A stretch of 64,000 nucleotides of DNA from Emticicia sp. 21SJ11W-3 (GTDB lineage: Bacteria > Bacteroidota > Bacteroidia > Cytophagales > Spirosomataceae), in assembly GCF_024138715.1 (NCBI RefSeq), contig NZ_CP092074.1:4836001-4900000 (forward strand). Reading direction: 5' to 3'. Each line of letters begins with the position of its first letter. Positions within the stretch are counted from its first letter, which is position 1. The position numbers and the translations under genes are program-made. Shown here piece by piece: positions 54,827 through 63,160 of this stretch. Under the pieces are notes generated by a model. That model saw only the letters and a program-made list of their open reading frames with translations, was not told where the DNA came from and did no database searches.

Positions 54827-55669
54827 TTATTTCACATCGATAATTTCCATTTCAAAAATTAACGGACTGTACGGAGGAATAACACCCCCTGCACCCTGCT
54901 CGCCATAAGCCAGATTAGATGGGATAAAGAAAATGCTTTTTTCGCCTTTTTTCATCATCATCAGTGCTTGTTCCCAGCCTGGTATTACCATTCCCTGGCC
55001 TACAGTCAGTTCAAGAGGATCCTTACCCACAGAAGAATCGAACACTTTACCGGTAATAAGTTTACCTGTGTATTCTACCTTGACGGATTTACCTGCCGTA
55101 ATGGTTGCACCAGTGCCCTCTTTCACAACGACCCTGTACATACCATATTGTGTTTTGGTGGCATTAGGAAAATTCTTTTTAGCGTATTCGTCCATGATTT
55201 TCACTTCATCATTCTTTTTGGCCTGTTGCGCTTTCTCAAAATCTTCCATGGTTTGTACCTTTTTCACCTTCACCAGAAACTGCATATCCGAACCTTTTGC
55301 TACACCGGCAGGCATAGGTTGTTGCGCTCTTATAAACAAGGAGTCTGAACTGACGAAAATGGTTGCACTGTCTCCCTCAGAAATATGAAAAAGACTGTTT
55401 TCGAACGATCCCTTAAAGGCGCCTTTCTGCAAACGCATCATTATAGGCTCGCCACGTTTATAAGTATTGGTAAACACTGTATCGTTTGGCGCTTTTACTA
55501 TCAGGTCAAAAGTAACGATATCGCCCTCTTTGGCTTTTTTACCGTTGCCTAGTTCGTGTATCTGGTATTTAGAGCCGTCGGCATCCTGAGTTACTTTAAA
55601 CTGGTCACAAGAAAAAAGCAAACTTGCCGCTAAAACCAGGCCAGAAGAAGTTTTCAAAAATTTTGTCAT
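54827..55669 (-). CDS. FKBP-type peptidyl-prolyl isomerase lipoprotein (GldI-like)
   Basis: 280 residues. Lipobox LFSC (Cys21). One N-terminal FKBP-like domain (about 48-135) and a good C-terminal FKBP domain (KSVKVEYTGKLITGKVFDSS, IPGWEQALMMMKKGEKSIFFIPSNLAYGEQGAGGVIPPYSPLIFEMEII). GldI of gliding Bacteroidota is a lipoprotein of this type; similarity plus gldG in the window suggests a related role, but other FKBP lipoproteins fit equally. In an operon with nrnA upstream (39-base gap). Confidence 0.88.
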   Translation of the reverse strand: MTKFLKTSSGLVLAASLLFSCDQFKVTQDADGSKYQIHELGNGKKAKEGDIVTFDLIVKAPNDTVFTNTYKRGEPIMMRLQKGAFKGSFENSLFHISEGDSATIFVSSDSLFIRAQQPMPAGVAKGSDMQFLVKVKKVQTMEDFEKAQQAKKNDEVKIMDEYAKKNFPNATKTQYGMYRVVVKEGTGATITAGKSVKVEYTGKLITGKVFDSSVGKDPLELTVGQGMVIPGWEQALMMMKKGEKSIFFIPSNLAYGEQGAGGVIPPYSPLIFEMEIIDVK

Positions 55670-55708
55670 GAAATTTATTTATTAGTAAGATATTACAATT
55701 GTATTTGG

Positions 55709-56749
55709 CTAGCTATTGTTAAGCAGCTGGGTTTTATGTAAGGGCAACAAAAGCAGAAATTTTTCAAGCGTTTTTGAAAGGCTTTCATGAGAACGGCCAC
55801 CAGCTGCATTTTTATGCCCGCCACCGCTGAAATAATTCCTGGCAAACTCGCTCACCGAGAAATCTTTCACCGACCGGAACGAAATACGAATCATGTCGTC
55901 GCGCTCTACAAACATGGCTGTCATCTGTACGTCTTTTATAGATAGTCCGTAATTAACAATACCCTCGGTGTCGCCATTTTTTGAACCAAATCTGGCAAGT
56001 TCTTCTTTAGAAATACTCATATATGAAACCCGGTATTCTGGCAGATGCACCAGCTTTTCGCTCAGCGCAAAGCCAAGAAACTGAATCCGTTCTAATGAGT
56101 TATTATCAAATATCTTCCGGTGGATATCATTGGTACGTACACCAATTTCGATTAGTTCTCCGGCTACCCTGTGCAAATCTTTTGTGGTACTGTCAAACCT
56201 GAAAGACCCCGTATCTGTTACCAGCCCGGCATATAAGCATTCAGCAGCAGGAATATCAATCAGGGCTTTATCGCCCAGCAACTCAATCAGCAGATAGATT
56301 AACTGGCAGGTAGCTGCGGCTTTTTCGTTCCAGAATATAAAATCGGCAAAGTTTTCAGGCTGTTGATGGTGGTCTATCAAAACCTTTTTGGCAGAGGCGC
56401 TTCTCACATACTCTTCCATAGCCTTGATACGCCCCAAAGCCGAAAAATCAAGACAGAAAATAACCTCTGCAGCAGCAATTAATGCCTTGGCGGTTTCCTG
56501 TTTTTCACTCTCAAAGTTAATAACTCCTTTCTCGCCCGGCATCCATTGTAAAAACTCGGGGTAATCGGTAGGGGTAATTACATTTACTGAATGATTTTTT
56601 TTCTTTAAATAGGAAGCCAAGCCCAACGATGACCCGAGTGCATCGGCATCGGGGTTCTGGTGAGTAGTAATAACGATTCTTTTGGGCGAAGCCAATAAAA
56701 GGTTAAAGTCCTGTAATTTCTGAACTGAATCTGTGAAAAACTCTTGCAT
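55709..56749 (-). CDS. nrnA: DHH/DHHA1 phosphoesterase, NrnA-like (nanoRNase/pAp phosphatase)
   Basis: 346 residues from ATG 56749. DHH family signatures: TTHQNPDADALGSSLGLASYL, CLDFSALGR, LIDHHQQPENF (the DHH motif), YAGLVTDTGSFRFDST. C-terminal DHHA1 domain with GGGHKNAAGG. The enzyme degrades short oligoribonucleotides and dephosphorylates pAp. TTG 56767 is rejected since it would include the promoter -7 element (56764-56757). First gene of the FKBP operon. Confidence 0.93.
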   Translation of the reverse strand: MQEFFTDSVQKLQDFNLLLASPKRIVITTHQNPDADALGSSLGLASYLKKKNHSVNVITPTDYPEFLQWMPGEKGVINFESEKQETAKALIAAAEVIFCLDFSALGRIKAMEEYVRSASAKKVLIDHHQQPENFADFIFWNEKAAATCQLIYLLIELLGDKALIDIPAAECLYAGLVTDTGSFRFDSTTKDLHRVAGELIEIGVRTNDIHRKIFDNNSLERIQFLGFALSEKLVHLPEYRVSYMSISKEELARFGSKNGDTEGIVNYGLSIKDVQMTAMFVERDDMIRISFRSVKDFSVSEFARNYFSGGGHKNAAGGRSHESLSKTLEKFLLLLPLHKTQLLNNS

Positions 56750-56756
56750 AACGCAA

Positions 56757-56787
56757 CAAAGGTACAAAGTAAAGCCGGGAAAACAAA
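56757..56787 (-). promoter_or_regulatory. Promoter of the nrnA-FKBP operon
   Basis: On the minus strand TTTG (56787-56784), 19 bases, TACCTTTG (56764-56757), a perfect match to the Bacteroidota consensus. The -7 element ends seven bases before ATG 56749, so the transcript leader is at most a few bases. Confidence 0.65.
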
Positions 56788-56970
56788 CACGCCTAAAACG
56801 AATACAAACCCCCTGTTAAATATATGTAAAGCCATAAATTTACAGTTTTTTAACATTTTAAAGGTTAAAAGTAACACGGGTTTGGCAATTGATATAAAAA
56901 AATGAAATAAACCCGGCAGGATTCATATTTTCTCTTATGTTTGCAGGTAGTTTATTTTAACCTGTTATAT

Positions 56971-58470
56971 ATGAAAAACCTACTGTTAATCCTGTGCCTG
57001 TCAGTATCTTATCTGTCTTTTAGCCAACAGGAATCTACTGAACAATGGCGCCCTGCTTTTCATTTTTCTCCGGCCAGAAACTGGACCAACGACCCTAATG
57101 GACTGGTATATCACGACGGCGAATGGCATATATTTTATCAGCATAACCCTTTTGAAAACAAATGGGGGCACATGAGCTGGGGGCACGCCGTAAGCAAAGA
57201 CCTGATGCACTGGCAGCACCTGCCTGTGGCCATACCGGAAGATTCGGTCTGGATTTTTTCGGGCGGAGCCGTAGTAGACCCAAACAACACCAGTGGTTTT
57301 GGCGCCAATAGCATGGTAGCTATCTATACTGCCGACTATCACGGCAAAAAAGAGAACCAACACCTGGCCTACTCTACCGACAAAGGCAGAACCTGGACCA
57401 AATATCAGAAAAACCCCATTATTCCCGTACCGCTACCGAACGGAAAGGTAATGAAGGATTTCCGCGACCCGAATATGTTTTGGCACGAGCCAACCAAACA
57501 ATGGATACTGGTAGTTGTGTTACCTACAGAGTTCAAGGCTCATATTTATGGTTCAAAAAACCTGACCGACTGGACTTTTCTGAGCGAATTTGGCGGACAG
57601 GGGGATGTTAGAAAAATATGGGAGTGCCCCTCATTAATTGAACTGCCCATTGAAGGAGAAAAAGCATCGCGATGGGTTCTAATGCTATCGTCAAGCAGCC
57701 CGCATCAGGATTTTGTGGGAATGCAGTATTTTGTGGGGGATTTTGACGGCAAAAAATTTACTAATGATAACCCGGCAGATACAAAGCTGTATGTTGAGTA
57801 CGGAAAAGACTTTTATGCGGCTATTCCGTTTACTCATGCGCCTAAAAAAAGCATGCTGGGCTGGATGGCCAGTTGGCAATATACCGATGCCCTGCCTACT
57901 TTTCCGTGGAAAGGGCAAATGAGTTTGCCCAGAGAAATTTCACTGAAAAGAACCAAAGATGGTTTAAGGTTATTGCAAAAACCGACAGAAGAGGTTTTAA
58001 AAGCTAAAAACTGGAAAGGCACCGTACAAATGGAAGACTTAATTGTAGACGGTGACAAAAGCCAGATAAGAAAAAACATGACAGATTCTTACATGATTGA
58101 GATAGAGTTTGAACTGAATGGCGCCCGTGAAGTTGGTGTAAAAGTGCTGAAAAAACAGGGTACCAGCCAGGAAACAGTGGTGGGGTATCAGGCAGACAGC
58201 GAACAGCTTTATATTAACCGCATTAATTCGGGTAAAATCATTAGCCCGAACTTTGCTTCTCTGGATGCCAGCCCTATGAAAACTGAAAGAGGAATGGCGA
58301 AACTTCAGATATTTGTAGATAAAATGTCGGTAGAGGTATTTGGTAATGATGGTGAGGCGGCTGTAACAAGCCTGGTTTTTCCGGAGGCACAAAGTTTAGA
58401 GTGGCAGTTGTTCAGTAATGGCGGCAAGGCAAAAGTAACTAAACTAAAAGTTTGGGAATGGCAAAAATAA
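56971..58470 (+). CDS. Glycoside hydrolase family 32 (beta-fructosidase/levanase type)
   Basis: 499 residues from ATG 56971. The signal peptide ends in LSFSQ. Five-bladed propeller with the GH32 triad: D41 in WTNDPNG (nucleophile), D166 in FRDPN (stabiliser), E218 in WECP (acid/base). A C-terminal beta-sandwich spans about 350-499. It releases fructose from fructans or sucrose; exo- versus endo-action is not readable. Neighbours are a Gfo/Idh/MocA oxidoreductase and a lipoprotein; no fructan SusCD lies nearby except the pairs at 40-50 kb. Confidence 0.94.
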   Translation: MKNLLLILCLSVSYLSFSQQESTEQWRPAFHFSPARNWTNDPNGLVYHDGEWHIFYQHNPFENKWGHMSWGHAVSKDLMHWQHLPVAIPEDSVWIFSGGAVVDPNNTSGFGANSMVAIYTADYHGKKENQHLAYSTDKGRTWTKYQKNPIIPVPLPNGKVMKDFRDPNMFWHEPTKQWILVVVLPTEFKAHIYGSKNLTDWTFLSEFGGQGDVRKIWECPSLIELPIEGEKASRWVLMLSSSSPHQDFVGMQYFVGDFDGKKFTNDNPADTKLYVEYGKDFYAAIPFTHAPKKSMLGWMASWQYTDALPTFPWKGQMSLPREISLKRTKDGLRLLQKPTEEVLKAKNWKGTVQMEDLIVDGDKSQIRKNMTDSYMIEIEFELNGAREVGVKVLKKQGTSQETVVGYQADSEQLYINRINSGKIISPNFASLDASPMKTERGMAKLQIFVDKMSVEVFGNDGEAAVTSLVFPEAQSLEWQLFSNGGKAKVTKLKVWEWQK

Positions 58471-58509
58471 CTACTGCCAATAGCCTTAGTTTAATTGATG
58501 CCGGAGGTT

Positions 58510-58517
58510 TATATTTG
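58510..58517 (+). promoter_or_regulatory. Probable -7 element of the Gfo/Idh/MocA gene
   Basis: TATATTTG, a TAnnTTTG match, 37 bases before ATG 58555 and inside the rejected longer frame from 58495. The -33 element is weak. Confidence 0.35.
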
Positions 58518-58554
58518 CAAATCCGGATACCAACCTAACGACACTAACCTGATT

Positions 58555-59952
58555 ATGGACAGTTTTTCGCGACGAGACATTCTTAAAACCTTTGGCCTTA
58601 CTGCCGGCGGTTTATCATTTTTAAATGCTGAATCATTTGCCGGAACAATTGAGGACGAACCCATCGTTATTCCTGATGACGACAGGTATATAACGCTCGA
58701 CAAACCTGTAACAGCTATTGTACTGGGCGCCGGCAACCGTGGTAATGTTTATGGCCGGTTTGCGCTGGCTTTCCCGAACGAACTGGATATGGTTGGTGTG
58801 GCAGAGCCGATACCTTTCAGAAACGATAAATTTGCCAAAGCCCATAATATAGAAGACAAACACCGTTTTAATACCTGGGAAGACGTTTTCAAGGTGCCAA
58901 AATTTGCTGATGCCATTATCATTTCTACCCCCGACGACCTCCATTATGGCCCGGCCATGAAAGCACTGGAAATGGGCTACGATGTACTGCTGGAAAAGCC
59001 TATTTCTCCTTCATATCAGGAGTGCCTTGACATATTGGCAATGGCCAAAAAAACCAAAAGAACAATAGCCGTTTGCCATGTATTGCGATATACGCCGTAT
59101 TTCAGAAAACTGAAAGAAATAGCACAGAGCGGCCAGTTTGGCAAACTGATTAGCGTGAACCATCTGGAGGGTATTGAATACCAGCACATGGCGCACTCTT
59201 ATGTACGGGGTAACTGGCACGTAGCTAAAGACACTAACCCGATTATTCTGGCCAAGTCATGCCACGACCTCGATATTTTACGATGGGTAATCGGCAAACC
59301 TTGCAAAAGTGTTGCGGCACATGGTTCATTAACCTGGTTTAAAAAAGAAAATGCGCCTGAGGGCAGCACCGAACGCTGCACAGATGGCTGCAAAGTAGAA
59401 AAAGAATGTCCTTTTTCGGCTATTAATATTTATCATAAGCAACGCCTGCGTATCAGGGTGCTGGATGTAACCGATGATTTGACCAAACAGGGCGATGAGA
59501 TTATGGAAAAACTGAAAACGTCTCCTTATGGCCGATGTGTATATAGAATGATCAACGACCAACCCGACCACTATACCACCACCATGGAGTTTGAAGGCGG
59601 CACCACCGTTAGTTTTGCTATGGAGGCTTTTACTTCGTTTGAGGCGCGTAAAACAAGGTTGATGTTCTCGCATGGAGAAGTATGGGGCGATATGGACGAG
59701 ATTCAGACTTATGATTTCAGAACGAAACAGAACACAAAATGGCGGGCAAGCGAATTGCCCGAATATAAAAGCCAGGCATCTGGCCATGCCGGTGGAGACT
59801 ATGGCCTGGCCCGGAACTTTGTGCAGGCAGTGGCCCAGAAAAAACCTGAGTTGCTGACCTCAACCATTGAGGCATCTATTGAAAGCCACGTGATGGGCTT
59901 TATGGCCGAGAAAAGCAGATTAAGTAAACAGATGGTAGATGTAAAAATTTAA
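58555..59952 (+). CDS. Gfo/Idh/MocA family oxidoreductase with twin-arginine signal
   Basis: 465 residues from ATG 58555. MDSFSRRDILKTFGLTAGG is a Tat motif plus hydrophobic segment. The Rossmann NAD(P) motif is VLGAGNRGNVYG, the conserved LEKPIS-like sequence is DVLLEKPISPSYQECL, and HDLDILRWVIGKPCKSV is the family active-site region. A Cys-rich insert (ERCTDGCKVEKECPFSAI) is present. The Tat signal implies that it acts in the periplasm on a sugar or glycoside. Substrate unknown. Confidence 0.88.
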   Translation: MDSFSRRDILKTFGLTAGGLSFLNAESFAGTIEDEPIVIPDDDRYITLDKPVTAIVLGAGNRGNVYGRFALAFPNELDMVGVAEPIPFRNDKFAKAHNIEDKHRFNTWEDVFKVPKFADAIIISTPDDLHYGPAMKALEMGYDVLLEKPISPSYQECLDILAMAKKTKRTIAVCHVLRYTPYFRKLKEIAQSGQFGKLISVNHLEGIEYQHMAHSYVRGNWHVAKDTNPIILAKSCHDLDILRWVIGKPCKSVAAHGSLTWFKKENAPEGSTERCTDGCKVEKECPFSAINIYHKQRLRIRVLDVTDDLTKQGDEIMEKLKTSPYGRCVYRMINDQPDHYTTTMEFEGGTTVSFAMEAFTSFEARKTRLMFSHGEVWGDMDEIQTYDFRTKQNTKWRASELPEYKSQASGHAGGDYGLARNFVQAVAQKKPELLTSTIEASIESHVMGFMAEKSRLSKQMVDVKI

Positions 59953-59955
59953 TTT

Positions 59956-60351
59956 ATGATGCGTAAACTATTAATTATTGCTCTTTTGGCACTGGGTGCC
60001 TGCAAAAATAAAAAGGCAGATTTGGGAGATTTTGATTTACAGAGTTTCAAAACCGACCGCGGGGGTTGTGAAGACAAAAGAGTAAAACTGATTGAGCCTC
60101 TGAAAGACCTGCGGCCAAAAATTCTGGGACTGACAGAAAACCAGATTGTTGATAATTTTGGGCGGTATGATTACCAGATTCTGAGCCGCCGGAACGAGAA
60201 AGTATTTGTGTATTTTTTAGAAAAAGGCCCACAATGCGAACAAATCCAGAACCCGACCAACTCGCGCTCGATGCTATTGTATTTCAATGCAGCCAGTCTG
60301 GTAAAAGAGGTATCGTTTCAGAATGGAGGGGTTATTGATACGTATAAGTGA
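59956..60351 (+). CDS. Small lipoprotein, possibly BamE/SmpA-like
   Basis: 131 residues. Lipobox LGAC (Cys16). A segment GLTENQIVDNFGRYDYQIL recalls the BamE/OmlA motif (G-t-x-x-Q-v-x-x-x-x-G), and the following short strands fit that fold. It starts 3 bases after the oxidoreductase gene and may be co-transcribed. BamE-like function is a fold-level guess. Confidence 0.7.
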   Translation: MMRKLLIIALLALGACKNKKADLGDFDLQSFKTDRGGCEDKRVKLIEPLKDLRPKILGLTENQIVDNFGRYDYQILSRRNEKVFVYFLEKGPQCEQIQNPTNSRSMLLYFNAASLVKEVSFQNGGVIDTYK

Positions 60352-60421
60352 TGTACATGAAGGATGTTTTCTAAGGATACAGGGCCGCGTTAAGTGTTCA
60401 CATATTTTTTTTTGAAAACAC

Positions 60422-60451
60422 TTTGTTTTTAAAAAATACTCAATACTTTTG
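60422..60451 (+). promoter_or_regulatory. Promoter of the trp operon
   Basis: TTTG (60422-60425), 18 bases, TACTTTTG (60444-60451), close to the Bacteroidota consensus. The transcript would begin about 10 bases later, shortly before the leader ATG 60475. Confidence 0.65.
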
Positions 60452-60474
60452 TACCCAGAATTTAAACACGAACA

Positions 60475-60534
60475 ATGACTCAACGCAATATTATAGCTAA
60501 CATCTGGTGGTGGCGTTCTTCCGACAAAGGATGA
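60475..60534 (+). CDS. trpL: trp operon leader peptide
   Basis: A 19-residue peptide, MTQRNIIANIWWWRSSDKG, with three consecutive Trp codons at 60505-60513, followed by TGA 60532-60534. Such peptides sense charged tRNA-Trp by ribosome stalling. It sits between the promoter and a hairpin terminator (60573-60608). The peptide has no other function. Confidence 0.88.
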   Translation: MTQRNIIANIWWWRSSDKG

Positions 60535-60608
60535 ACAGCGTAGCTATGTATTGACTCAACGATATAATACCCGGCGGCTTACAGTTCATCCTGTAAGCCG
60601 CCTTTTTT
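60529..60608 (+). promoter_or_regulatory. trp attenuator (antiterminator/terminator)
   Basis: Terminator: GGCGGCTTACAG (60573-60584), loop TTCATC, CTGTAAGCCGCC (60591-60602), T6. Antiterminator: GGATGAAC (60529-60536) is exactly complementary to GTTCATCC (60584-60591) over the terminator loop. A ribosome stalled on the Trp codons (60505-60513) leaves GGATGAAC free so the loop is taken; a ribosome ending at 60534 covers it and the terminator forms. Confidence 0.82.
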
Positions 60609-60640
60609 GTGTCATTATTGCACCGAAATTGTTCAGAAAC

Positions 60641-61051
60641 ATGCAGCAGAAATTTAATTCAGAAATAAGTTACTGGCTTTTTGTGCCGATATTCTGTTTG
60701 TTCTCAGCACTGATAACCACGGCTATAATTGATAAAGCCTGGCCGATGCTGATGATCATGGTATGCGTAACAGCATTCATGGTTAACCTTTTGGCTCGTA
60801 CCTGTTATGTAATAGAAAACCGTAAGCTGACTATTATCTGCGGATTTCTTTTTAAGCAGGAAATTGACATAGAGAATATCCTGAAAATTGAAAAAACCAA
60901 TAGCCCGATTAGCTCTCCGGCCTTATCAGTCAAACACCGGATTGAGATTACTTTCGGTAAATATGACACGGTTATTATTTCACCAGAAAGACGAGCCGAA
61001 TTTATTGAAGCACTGACATTGATTAATAAAAATATTAGCACAAACCTCTGA
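60641..61051 (+). CDS. Small membrane protein with a PH-like domain, first cistron of the attenuated trp transcript
   Basis: 136 residues from ATG 60641; the frame from 60551 would run through the terminator. Two hydrophobic helices (about 12-35 and 38-56) with a short turn, then a cytoplasmic domain (YVIENRKLTIICGFLFKQEIDIENILKIEKT, ISSPALSVKHRIEITFGKYDTVIISPERRAEFIEAL) of the bacterial PH (YdbS/DUF304-like) type. It lies directly after the attenuator and five bases before trpE. No known role in tryptophan synthesis. Confidence 0.82.
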   Translation: MQQKFNSEISYWLFVPIFCLFSALITTAIIDKAWPMLMIMVCVTAFMVNLLARTCYVIENRKLTIICGFLFKQEIDIENILKIEKTNSPISSPALSVKHRIEITFGKYDTVIISPERRAEFIEALTLINKNISTNL

Positions 61052-61056
61052 CTCTC

Positions 61057-62481
61057 ATGCAAAAGTTTGGTATTACTACCCGATACAAACGCCTACTGGC
61101 CGATATGTTGACCCCGGTTGGGATTTTCCAAAGAATCCGTAATCACTTTCCGCATTCGGTTATTCTTGAAAGTGCCGACTACCACGCCATGCACAACAGT
61201 TTCAGCTACATAGCCTGCGACGAGGTGGCGAGTTTCCAACTGGATAACGATATAGTAACACAGGCATTTCCTGACGGAACCACGGCTCAGTTTCCGCTTC
61301 ATAACAGAAAAGAAGCCGTTGGCGTATTGCAAGCCTTTGCGGCTCAGTTCGAAATGCCCAAAACCGATTTCTCATTTATCACTAACGGTTTATTCGGCCA
61401 CATTACCTACGACTCGGTTGAATATTTTGAAGACATAGAAATACAGGCCAAAAGCCCTGAAAATGCCATTCCGCAGATTCTATATAGAGTTTACCGATAT
61501 GTAATTGCCATCAATCATTTCAAAGATGAGCTCTATATATTTGAGCATACCTATACACCAGACGGCCAGGAACCCAAGCCGCTGTCAGACGGGCTTGAAA
61601 CGCTTGAGTTTTTTGTAAAGAATCCTAAAGTAACTACTTCGCAATTCAAAGCCGATTCAGCAGAAGAAACCAATATCAATGATGATGACATGCGTGAAAT
61701 CATCAAAAAATGTATTGGTCACTGTCTGCGTGGTGATGTTTTCCAGATTGTGCCTTCCAGACGTTTTTCGAGAAAATTTGAGGGCGATGATTTCAACGTT
61801 TACAGGGCGCTTCGTTCCATTAATCCTTCTCCTTACCTGTTCTATTTTGATGGTGGAGATTATCATATTTTCGGCAGCTCACCGGAGAAACAGATATTTA
61901 TTAAGGACGGACAAGCCGAAATACACCCGATTGCGGGTACTTTCAGAAGAACAGGTGATGATGAAAGTGATGCCGAACTGGCGCGTCAATTGCACGCCGA
62001 CCCCAAAGAATCAGCCGAACACGTGATGCTGGTTGATTTGGCCCGCAATGATTTATCGCGCAGTTCAGATTCTGTAAAAGTAGATATTTTTAAAGAAGTG
62101 CAGTTCTACAGCCATGTAATACACCTGGTATCTAAAGTAACCGGAAAAATGCACACAGGCACCAACCCGCTGCAGTTGGTAGCCGATACTTTCCCGGCCG
62201 GAACTTTGTCTGGTGCGCCTAAACACAACGCCATGACCATCATCAACCGTTTTGAGCCTACCAACCGCAGCATTTATGGAGGGGCCATCGGCTTCATGGA
62301 TTTCAAAGGCAATTTTAACCATGCCATAGCCATCCGGACTTTCCTCAGCAAAAACAATACGCTTTTCTATCAGGCAGGTATGGGTGTAGTGGCTAAGTCA
62401 GACGTAGAACTGGAAATGAAAGAAATTCACCTGAAACTGGCCGCTTTAAGAAAAGCCATTGAAATGGCAGGGGAAATATGA
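61057..62481 (+). CDS. trpE: Anthranilate synthase component I
   Basis: 474 residues. It makes anthranilate from chorismate with ammonia from TrpG. N-terminal feedback domain (LESADYHAMHNSFSYIAC, 35-52), then the chorismate-using block: FQIVPSRRFSRKF, PSPYLFYFDGGDY, IHPIAGTFRRTGDDESDAEL, EHVMLVDLARNDLSR, FPAGTLSGAPKHNAM, YGGAIGFMDFKG. These catalytic regions are intact. Next in the operon is trpG after 101 bases. Confidence 0.96.
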   Translation: MQKFGITTRYKRLLADMLTPVGIFQRIRNHFPHSVILESADYHAMHNSFSYIACDEVASFQLDNDIVTQAFPDGTTAQFPLHNRKEAVGVLQAFAAQFEMPKTDFSFITNGLFGHITYDSVEYFEDIEIQAKSPENAIPQILYRVYRYVIAINHFKDELYIFEHTYTPDGQEPKPLSDGLETLEFFVKNPKVTTSQFKADSAEETNINDDDMREIIKKCIGHCLRGDVFQIVPSRRFSRKFEGDDFNVYRALRSINPSPYLFYFDGGDYHIFGSSPEKQIFIKDGQAEIHPIAGTFRRTGDDESDAELARQLHADPKESAEHVMLVDLARNDLSRSSDSVKVDIFKEVQFYSHVIHLVSKVTGKMHTGTNPLQLVADTFPAGTLSGAPKHNAMTIINRFEPTNRSIYGGAIGFMDFKGNFNHAIAIRTFLSKNNTLFYQAGMGVVAKSDVELEMKEIHLKLAALRKAIEMAGEI

Positions 62482-62529
62482 TTTTTTGAAAATTGGAGAA
62501 AGAATAGATTTGTTGAAAGTGAATTAAAA

Positions 62530-62565
62530 AATCATTCACTCAATCGCACAATCACTAAATCACTC
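62530..62565. repeat. Degenerate octamer repeat between trpE and trpG
   Basis: Units AATCATTC (62530), AATCGCAC (62542), AATCACTA (62550) and AATCACTC (62558): a degenerate octamer tract with a 4-base interruption, in a 101-base spacer. Low-complexity repeats of this sort occur often in Bacteroidota spacers. Confidence 0.6.
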
Positions 62566-62582
62566 ATTAAAAATAGTATATA

Positions 62583-63149
62583 ATGAAAATTCTGGTTCTT
62601 GATAATTACGATTCGTTTGTGTACAATCTGGTCTATATCCTGAAAGATTTAGGCGGAAATGTAGACGTTTTCAGAAACGACAAAATAGCTCTGGAAGAAG
62701 TAGCTCAATATGACAAGATTCTTCTTTCGCCAGGCCCCGGTATACCAGAAGAAGCCGGAATCATGATTGACCTCATTAAAGAATATGCGCCCAAGAAAAG
62801 CATTTTCGGGGTTTGCCTGGGGCATCAGGCAATTGGTGAGGCCTTTGGCGCCAAGCTACATAACATGGGCGATGTATTGCACGGAGTAACTACTCCGTGC
62901 CTGATAACCGACAAAGATGAACTGCTCTTTAGGGGTGTGCCTGAAAAAATAGAAGTTTGCCGTTATCACTCCTGGACAGTGGTACCCGAAACCATGCCTG
63001 CAGAACTGAAAGTAACTGCTATTGATGAAAAAGGATTTGTAATGGCTGAAGCCCATACAAAGTACGATGTGAGAGGGGTGCAGTTCCATCCGGAGGCATA
63101 CCTGACACAGCACGGAGTGAAAATGGTTGAAAACTGGTTAAAAAATTAA
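62583..63149 (+). CDS. trpG: Anthranilate synthase component II (glutamine amidotransferase)
   Basis: 188 residues, a class I glutamine amidotransferase supplying ammonia to TrpE. LSPGPGIPEEAG, the nucleophile C78 in FGVCLGHQAIGE, and the catalytic His/Glu in VQFHPEAYLTQHG are all intact. Length is normal for a free subunit. It is followed by trpD after 11 bases. Confidence 0.96.
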   Translation: MKILVLDNYDSFVYNLVYILKDLGGNVDVFRNDKIALEEVAQYDKILLSPGPGIPEEAGIMIDLIKEYAPKKSIFGVCLGHQAIGEAFGAKLHNMGDVLHGVTTPCLITDKDELLFRGVPEKIEVCRYHSWTVVPETMPAELKVTAIDEKGFVMAEAHTKYDVRGVQFHPEAYLTQHGVKMVENWLKN

Positions 63150-63160
63150 TTTGCCTCAGC

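Noticed and set aside
60551-60640. N-terminal extension of the PH-domain gene from a TTG
   Set aside because: It runs through the attenuator terminator and encodes non-membrane sequence; ATG 60641 fits the two-helix start.
62530-62565. Possible CRISPR-like repeat
   Set aside because: Units are 8 bases, degenerate and adjacent, with no spacers or cas genes.
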